Below are positions 7,285-11,902 of a DNA stretch of 11,902 nucleotides, piece by piece. The DNA comes from DATKCA01 sp035544675 (GTDB lineage: Bacteria > Acidobacteriota > Thermoanaerobaculia > Gp7-AA8): NCBI GenBank assembly GCA_035544675.1, contig DATKCA010000140.1, positions 1 to 11,902 on the forward strand. The letters are read 5' to 3'. Positions within the stretch are counted from its first letter, which is position 1; each line of letters begins with the position of its first letter. Below the pieces are notes generated by a model. That model was not told where the DNA came from, searched no databases, and saw only the letters and a program-made list of their open reading frames with translations. Both the position numbers and the translations under genes were made by a program.

Positions 7285-8718
7285 ATGACATCGAACGACG
7301 AAATGCTGTCCGTCCGCGATGGCGATCAGGTGTACACGATCGGGGCGAAGTGTCCGCATTACGGCGGACCGCTCGCCGAAGGGCTCGTCATCGATGGCAC
7401 GATCCGCTGCCCATGGCACCACGCCTGTTTCGATTTGAAGACGGGCGAGATTCTGAGCGGGCCCGCGGTCACGCCGCTGCCTGTGGAGGGCCGCCGACTC
7501 GGCGGCCGCCGGGTCGGCGGCCCTCCACTCAAAACCCCCGACAGCGTGGTCATCGTCGGTGCCGGCGCGGCCGGCGTGAACGCGGCCGACACTCTGCGTG
7601 GCGAGGGCTACACGGGCCGCATCGTGATGATCAGCCGCGAAACCGATCTGCCGTTCGACAAACCGAACCTCTCGAAAGACTTTCTCGCCGGAAACGCGCA
7701 GCCCGAATGGCTGCCCCTTCATCCGGCTGACTACTATGAGGACCAGCGCATCGAGCTGCGGCTCGGCGTGACAGTGACGTCCGTGGACACGGCGGCGAAG
7801 CTGATCGCGACATCCTCCGGTGAGCGCCTCCCGTTCGGTGCGCTGGTTCTCGCCATCGGCGCGGCGCCGAGACGGCTGAGCGTTCCCGGCGCGGAACGCG
7901 TCCACTACCTGCGCACGCAGCGCGATGCCGAGGCGCTGGTGGAGCGTGCGGCGCCGGCGAAGCGGGCGGTCATCATCGGATCGAGCTTCATCGGCCTGGA
8001 AGTGGCGGCGTCGCTGCGCCAGCGGGGGCTCGACGTCACCGTCACCGGGCCGGCGCGCGTCCCGCTCGAAAAGATCCTCGGCCTCGCAGTCGGTGCGCGC
8101 GTTCGTTCCATTCACGAAACGCATGGCGTGAAGTTTCATCTCGGCCGCAATGTCGAGCGGATCGGCAACGACGCCATCGCGTTCGATGACGGCTCGAGGC
8201 TCGACGCGGACCTCATCGTGGCCGGCGTCGGTGTCACTCCCGACGTCGAGCTAGCGCGCGCCGCGGGACTGGAGATCGCGGATGGCATCGCGGTCAACGA
8301 GTATCTGGAAACGTCGGCAGCGAACGTCTTCGCATGCGGAGATGCCGCGCACCCGAAGGGCGGCCCGCGCATCGAGCACTGGGTCGTGGCCGGACGCCAG
8401 GGCCGCGCCGTGGCCCGCAATATCCTCGGAAAACGTGAGCGCTACGGCGCGATCCCGTTTTTCTGGAGCGCGCACTATGACGTGACTATTTCCTACGTTG
8501 GCAGCGGCGCCGGGTGGGATACGGATGAAGTGGATGGATCGCTGGAAGGGAATGATGCGACAGTGCTGTACAAGCGCGGCCGGGACGTCATCGCTGTCGC
8601 CACGATCGGTCGCGACGGCATCAGTCTGGCAGCGGAGGCGCTGATGGAGCGGCGGGAGCCGATCACTCTCGCCGGATTGAACGCGTTTCGTGAAGCATTC
8701 AGAGTACGAACGGCCTGA
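7285..8718 (+). CDS. Rieske [2Fe-2S] / FAD-dependent pyridine nucleotide oxidoreductase (AIF-like)
   Basis: A 477-residue two-domain flavoprotein resembling the AIFM3 group. The N-terminal Rieske domain (1-~65) has CPHYGGPLAEG and CPWHHACFD, giving cluster ligands Cys23, His25, Cys42 and His45. The FAD/NAD domains follow: FAD-binding VVIVGAGAAG at 88-97, NAD-binding AVIIGSSFIG at 228-237, and FACGDAA at 349-355 contacting FAD; residues ~390-475 are a reductase C-terminal domain. It should pass electrons from NAD(P)H via FAD to the 2Fe-2S centre or a partner protein. Two oddities: only 22 residues precede the first ligand cysteine, so an early Rieske strand seems missing, and no earlier start exists because the in-frame folE stop lies just upstream. 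Also, residues 67-82 are encoded by a 46-base palindrome replacing the usual interdomain segment. GGGAG precedes ATG 7285. Confidence 0.93.
   Translation: MTSNDEMLSVRDGDQVYTIGAKCPHYGGPLAEGLVIDGTIRCPWHHACFDLKTGEILSGPAVTPLPVEGRRLGGRRVGGPPLKTPDSVVIVGAGAAGVNAADTLRGEGYTGRIVMISRETDLPFDKPNLSKDFLAGNAQPEWLPLHPADYYEDQRIELRLGVTVTSVDTAAKLIATSSGERLPFGALVLAIGAAPRRLSVPGAERVHYLRTQRDAEALVERAAPAKRAVIIGSSFIGLEVAASLRQRGLDVTVTGPARVPLEKILGLAVGARVRSIHETHGVKFHLGRNVERIGNDAIAFDDGSRLDADLIVAGVGVTPDVELARAAGLEIADGIAVNEYLETSAANVFACGDAAHPKGGPRIEHWVVAGRQGRAVARNILGKRERYGAIPFFWSAHYDVTISYVGSGAGWDTDEVDGSLEGNDATVLYKRGRDVIAVATIGRDGISLAAEALMERREPITLAGLNAFREAFRVRTA
7483..7528. repeat. 46-base near-perfect palindrome inside coding sequence
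   Basis: The 16-base arm GTGGAGGGCCGCCGAC (7483-7498) is matched exactly by its reverse complement GTCGGCGGCCCTCCAC (7513-7528). The 14-base centre is itself self-complementary (GGCGGCCGCC at 7501-7510) except for one T/G pair, 7499 with 7512. The full hairpin therefore has 22 of 23 pairs matched. It is read in frame as residues 67-82 (VEGRRLGGRRVGGPPL) at the Rieske/FAD junction. The form suggests an inserted palindromic repeat (REP- or Rickettsia palindromic-element-like). No second copy lies in this window. Confidence 0.85.
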
Positions 8719-10921
8719 GCTGGTGCGGCTCCGGCCGCGGCCGTTCACGTCGTACATCAGCCGCGGCCGCAGTGTGCTGGCCACGACCAGGGAAGGGCTG
8801 ATCGCCGATCCCGACAACGGCTTCTTCGTCCACGAGACGCGGCTGCTCTCAGCGTGGCGGTATTTCATCGACGATGAAGCGCCGGCGCCGAACTCGCTCT
8901 CGAGCCTGCGTCAGAACCGCTGGCTCGGCTACTACGTCATCCCCGCGCCGGGAGTGCCGACGGCGCGCGACGAAGGCAGCGGGCAGGTCCCGTTCGCGTC
9001 GATCAACACTCTGGAGCTGCGCGTCAGGCGCGCCATCGACGACGGGCTGCACGAGGACATCGATCTCACGAACTTCACGATGGAGCGGACGTCGTTCGTA
9101 TTCGCGATCGAGCTCGCCGCGGACTTCGCCGATCAGACTGAGATGGTCGAGCGCGTCCAGAACGGCAAGGTCACAACGGACTGGGACGGGCAGCGTCTCC
9201 GATTCGACTACACCGCTCAGCACAAGAAAGCGCGGCTGCAGCGTTCCGTCGTCATCGAGATTGCGAACGCGGGCTCGCCACCTTCATCTGGGAACGGCCG
9301 GCTCATCTTCGAAGTCGCGCTCGGGCCGAAACAGAAATGGCACACGTGCATACGCATCACTCCGGACGGCAGCGGCGCACACGGATGTTATGGATCCAGC
9401 CGCGCCGTTCCCGCCGAGAGCACGCAGTTCGAGAGCGCGGAATCGGGAACCATGACCGCAGACGTGGTCTCGACACTGGAGCAGGCGCGTTCCGATCTGG
9501 CCGCGCTGCGCCTGTTCGACCTCGATCACTCGCCACGCGCCTGGACCGTTGCCGCAGGGCTTCCTCTGTATATCGCGCTCTTCGGCCGCGACACGCTCAC
9601 CGCCGGATGGCAAGCCGGCATCATCGGTCCGGAGATCATGAGCGGAACGCTGCACGCGCTCGCCAAGGTGCAGGGAACGCGCGACGACCCCTGGCGCGAC
9701 GAACAGCCGGGAAAGATGCTGCACGAGGCGCACACCGGTCCGCTGTCGATGCTCGGCTTCAATCCACGCGGGCGCAGCTACAGCTCGATCACGACTTCGG
9801 GACTGTACGCGCTCATCGTCGCGGAGCTGTGGCACTGGACTGGCGACCGGAATCTGGTGCGGCCATTCATCGAGCCGGCGCTGCGCGCGCTGCAGTGGCT
9901 CGATCGCGACGGCGATCTCGACGGCGACGGCTTCTACGAGTATCAGACCCGTTCGCCGATGGGGCCGCGCAATCAGGCCTGGAAGGATTCCTCCGACGCG
10001 ATCGTGTACGAAGACGGCGCGCTCGTCGAGACGCCCATCGCCACCTGCGAGGAGCAGGCGTTCGTTCACGTGGCCAAGCTGCACTTCGCCGAGACGCTGT
10101 GGTGGCTCGGCGAGCGCGACCTGTCGAGGAAGCTCTATCACGAGGCGGTCGAGCTCAAGAAGCGCTTCAACGAGGCGTTCTGGATGGAGGAGGAAGGCTT
10201 CTACGCGCTGGCGCTCGACCCGCAGAAACGGCCGGTGCGCTCCATCGCATCGAACGCCGGACACTGCCTGGCCTCGGCGATCACCGACGCCTCCCTCGTG
10301 GAGCGAACGGCCGATCGCCTCTTCGGGCCCGATCTCTTCAGCGGATGGGGAATCCGCACGCTCTCCGCCGATCACCCCCGCTACAACCCCTTCAGCTATC
10401 ATCTCGGATCGATCTGGCCGGTCGAGCACGGGACCTTCGCCCTCGGCCTGATGCGCTACGGTCTGCACGATCACGTGGAGAGGCTCGCTCGCGCCCAATT
10501 CGACGCGGCGGCCCTCTTCGAGTTCCATCGCCTGCCCGAGCTGTTCGGCGGACATCCGCGCGACAGCGAGCATCCCTTCCCCGGCATCTACCCGAACGCG
10601 AATTCGCCGCAGGCATGGTCGGCCTCGTCCGTCTTCTGTCTGATCCAGGCGATGCTCGGTCTGTACCCGTACGCTCCGCTGAAGATGCTGGTCATCGATC
10701 CGCACCTGCCGGAGTGGCTGCCGGAGATCACGTTGCGCGACCTTCGCGTGGGCAAGGCCACAGTCACGATTCGATTCCGCAGGCACACGAACGGTAGGAC
10801 CGGTTATCGCATCCTCGAGAAACGGGGAAAGCTTCACGTCGTGCGGCAGGCCACGCCCTGGTCGTTGACCGCGCAGCCGGCCGAACGCGTGCGCGACGCC
10901 CTGGCCAGCCTGGTGGGATGA
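8690..10921 (+). CDS. Amylo-alpha-1,6-glucosidase / glycogen debranching family protein
   Basis: A 743-residue cytosolic enzyme. Residues ~15-230 form the beta-rich N-terminal domain of bacterial debranching-type proteins (SYISRGRSVLATTREGLI, then NGFFVHETRLLSAWRY). Residues ~270-700 form the (alpha/alpha)6 barrel. Within it are LFGRDTLTAGWQAG, DGDLDGDGFYEYQ, NQAWKDSSDAI with candidate catalytic Asp433/Asp436, and NPFSYHLGSIWPVEHGTF. It would hydrolyse alpha-1,6 branches or related alpha-glucosides; the exact substrate is not shown. The start is uncertain: GTG 8690 overlaps the previous gene by 29 bases, while GTG 8723 begins just after it at LRPRPFTSYIS; neither has a good ribosome site. Its link to folE and the flavoprotein is positional only. 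It converges on a membrane protein gene with 12 bases between stops. Confidence 0.9.
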   Translation: MKHSEYERPELVRLRPRPFTSYISRGRSVLATTREGLIADPDNGFFVHETRLLSAWRYFIDDEAPAPNSLSSLRQNRWLGYYVIPAPGVPTARDEGSGQVPFASINTLELRVRRAIDDGLHEDIDLTNFTMERTSFVFAIELAADFADQTEMVERVQNGKVTTDWDGQRLRFDYTAQHKKARLQRSVVIEIANAGSPPSSGNGRLIFEVALGPKQKWHTCIRITPDGSGAHGCYGSSRAVPAESTQFESAESGTMTADVVSTLEQARSDLAALRLFDLDHSPRAWTVAAGLPLYIALFGRDTLTAGWQAGIIGPEIMSGTLHALAKVQGTRDDPWRDEQPGKMLHEAHTGPLSMLGFNPRGRSYSSITTSGLYALIVAELWHWTGDRNLVRPFIEPALRALQWLDRDGDLDGDGFYEYQTRSPMGPRNQAWKDSSDAIVYEDGALVETPIATCEEQAFVHVAKLHFAETLWWLGERDLSRKLYHEAVELKKRFNEAFWMEEEGFYALALDPQKRPVRSIASNAGHCLASAITDASLVERTADRLFGPDLFSGWGIRTLSADHPRYNPFSYHLGSIWPVEHGTFALGLMRYGLHDHVERLARAQFDAAALFEFHRLPELFGGHPRDSEHPFPGIYPNANSPQAWSASSVFCLIQAMLGLYPYAPLKMLVIDPHLPEWLPEITLRDLRVGKATVTIRFRRHTNGRTGYRILEKRGKLHVVRQATPWSLTAQPAERVRDALASLVG

Positions 10922-10933
10922 GAATGATTGGGG

Positions 10934-11317
10934 TCAGGCCGGCCGCAGCGACCTGGCCACCAGCCCGATCCCTCCCGCCAGCAGCACGAGCATGATCACC
11001 GTGTTGAACAGGCTGGTCGGGCGAAAGTAGATCGCCAGGTTCGTCAGGATGCCGGCCACGATGATCACCGCCCCCGCGATCGAGAGGAGCCAGCCGATGA
11101 CGCTCCGGCCGTTGAAAAAGAGAACGGCGATGCCGATGACCAGCGGGAGGATCGACAGCCCGAACGTGTTGTAGCCGCCGAAGCGCCAGAAGCCGCTGGC
11201 GACCGTGACTTGATTCGTCAGCAGCCAGCCGCCGGCCACAGCCATCACGAATCCGATCAGAAACGTCCCCACTCCACCCTCGGTTCCACCGGCTCCGCGC
11301 AGACGTGCTTCGCTCAT
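10934..11317 (-). CDS. Small four-helix membrane protein of unknown function
   Basis: A protein of about 127 residues with four hydrophobic segments at roughly 16-34, 52-68, 73-92 and 104-121, a Gly-rich first segment (GTFLIGFVMAVAGGWLLTNQ) and a C-terminus ending in ARSLRPA. The pattern FFNGRSVIGWLL between helices 2 and 3 and the overall layout resemble a conserved bacterial family of unknown function that I recall only by architecture. The frame is open to 11377, but that start would overlap the divergent regulator gene; ATG 11317 or ATG 11338 fits better, and neither has a clear ribosome site. The gap to the regulator start is only 31 or 10 bases, so promoter elements must overlap coding sequence. 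Control by that regulator is a reasonable guess. Confidence 0.65.
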   Translation of the reverse strand: MSEARLRGAGGTEGGVGTFLIGFVMAVAGGWLLTNQVTVASGFWRFGGYNTFGLSILPLVIGIAVLFFNGRSVIGWLLSIAGAVIIVAGILTNLAIYFRPTSLFNTVIMLVLLAGGIGLVARSLRPA

Positions 11318-11348
11318 GCCGTAAGTGTAATCTGCCATCGCCTTGGCC

Positions 11349-11902
11349 ATGCAACCGGTCATTCCGTTCCACTCCATTCCCCTTCTGGCGACGCTGCGGG
11401 GGCCGGACCGCGCCGCGCTCGAGCCGCTCTGCCGTGTCCGGGCCTACGAGAAAGGCCAGACGATTTTCATGGAAGGCGAGCCCGCCGACCGCATCCACTT
11501 CGTGGTCGTGGGCGGTGTGAAGATCGTGAAGTCGACCGGCTCCCGCGACGTCATCCTCGAGATTCTCGGCCCCGGCGAGCCGGTAGGCGCGGTGGCGGCT
11601 TTCGAGCAGCGCCCCTACCCCGCCGCGGCGGTCGCCGTCGAGCCGACGAGCATCCTCTCCATCCCGGAGCGCGAGTTCTTCCGGCTCCTCGAATCCCGCC
11701 CGGAGATGACCCGCCGGCTTCTCGGCGGCGTGACCATGCGCCTCATCATGCTCAACAAGCGGCTCGCCGACATGACCGGCTCGATGGAGTCACGGGCCGC
11801 GCGCCTCTTCCGCACCCTGGCCGAGCGCGGCGGGGCGAGGCGGGATGACGGAGTCTTCATCCCCATGGCTCTGTCGCGCCAGGAGATCGCCGACCTCGTC
11901 GG
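11349..11902 (+). CDS. Crp/Fnr family transcriptional regulator (3' end missing)
   Basis: 184 whole codons are visible before the window ends. Residues ~15-105 form the cyclic-nucleotide-binding-like beta roll (EKGQTIFMEGEPADRIHFVV, VKIVKSTGSRDVILEILGPG). The long dimerisation helix follows at ~115-145, and the winged helix starts with LSRQEIADLV at 175-184, so the recognition helix is cut off. By eye alignment to E. coli CRP, the cAMP-contacting Glu72, Arg82 and Ser83 correspond to Ala, Tyr and Pro here, so cAMP binding in the usual way is unlikely. Only one cysteine (Cys28) is in the sensor part, so an FNR-type iron-sulfur cluster is also unlikely. The ligand is unknown. ATG 11349 is the first plausible start; a TGTAAT lies 17 bases upstream, perhaps the -10 box of a short-leader promoter. 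Confidence 0.88.
   Translation, partial: MQPVIPFHSIPLLATLRGPDRAALEPLCRVRAYEKGQTIFMEGEPADRIHFVVVGGVKIVKSTGSRDVILEILGPGEPVGAVAAFEQRPYPAAAVAVEPTSILSIPEREFFRLLESRPEMTRRLLGGVTMRLIMLNKRLADMTGSMESRAARLFRTLAERGGARRDDGVFIPMALSRQEIADLV

Noticed and set aside
9284..10837. A 517-codon open frame on the minus strand, and a similar 499-codon one at 6640-8139
   Set aside because: Both lie antisense to well-supported genes (debranching enzyme; folE and oxidoreductase) and encode Arg/Gln/His-rich low-order protein typical of shadow frames in GC-rich DNA.
10922..10933. Possible bidirectional terminator between converging genes
   Set aside because: Only 12 bases separate the stops and no stable hairpin with a T tract is visible on either strand; the same holds for 2057-2066.
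11208..11222. TTGAT followed by a partial match, resembling an FNR/CRP half-site
   Set aside because: Lies in the middle of the membrane protein gene, the second half is degenerate, and this regulator's recognition helix is not visible.
1..11902. CRISPR array, tRNA or rRNA genes, insertion sequences, defence or phage modules
   Set aside because: No spaced direct repeats, no cloverleaf or rRNA-like sequence, no transposase, nuclease or integrase motif in any frame I read.

Overview
The window is GC-rich, densely packed bacterial chromosomal DNA carrying about a dozen genes and no rRNA, tRNA, CRISPR array, transposase or phage gene. The gene set (B12-type radical SAM protein, ECF sigma factor, Rieske/AIF-like flavoprotein, glycogen-debranching family enzyme), the strong G/C bias at third codon positions and the frequent GTG starts suit an aerobic soil or sediment bacterium. 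Acidobacteriota or a similar phylum is my guess; nothing here fixes the taxon.

Left part (1-5316). A radical SAM protein cut by the window edge overlaps an aldo/keto reductase, and the two form an operon. They converge on a small unrecognised gene on the minus strand. After a short gap come a patatin-like phospholipase and, overlapping its end by 11 bases, a CPA1-type cation/proton antiporter with a C-terminal RCK_C (TrkA-C) domain. The gap ahead of the phospholipase holds what looks like the first two dozen codons of a lost short-chain dehydrogenase gene.

Middle (5428-8718). An ECF sigma factor (minus) and a four-helix DoxX-like membrane protein (plus) are divergent. The 89-base gap between them contains a perfect 15-base palindrome. 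Downstream of doxX come GTP cyclohydrolase I (folE) and a Rieske-FAD oxidoreductase. These two share a reading frame and are separated only by the stop codon plus one codon. The oxidoreductase carries a 46-base near-perfect palindrome, translated in frame, exactly at the joint between its two domains.

Right part (8690-11902). A long amylo-alpha-1,6-glucosidase family protein overlaps the oxidoreductase end and probably closes the doxX-folE-oxidoreductase run. It converges on a small four-helix membrane protein (minus), which is divergent from a Crp/Fnr-type regulator cut by the window end just inside its helix-turn-helix.

The most notable observations are the in-frame palindromic element in the Rieske-FAD gene, the short-chain dehydrogenase remnant before the phospholipase, and the candidate operator between the sigma factor and doxX. 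I found no convincing new multi-gene defence or mobile system. The genes look like ordinary metabolic, membrane and regulatory functions.
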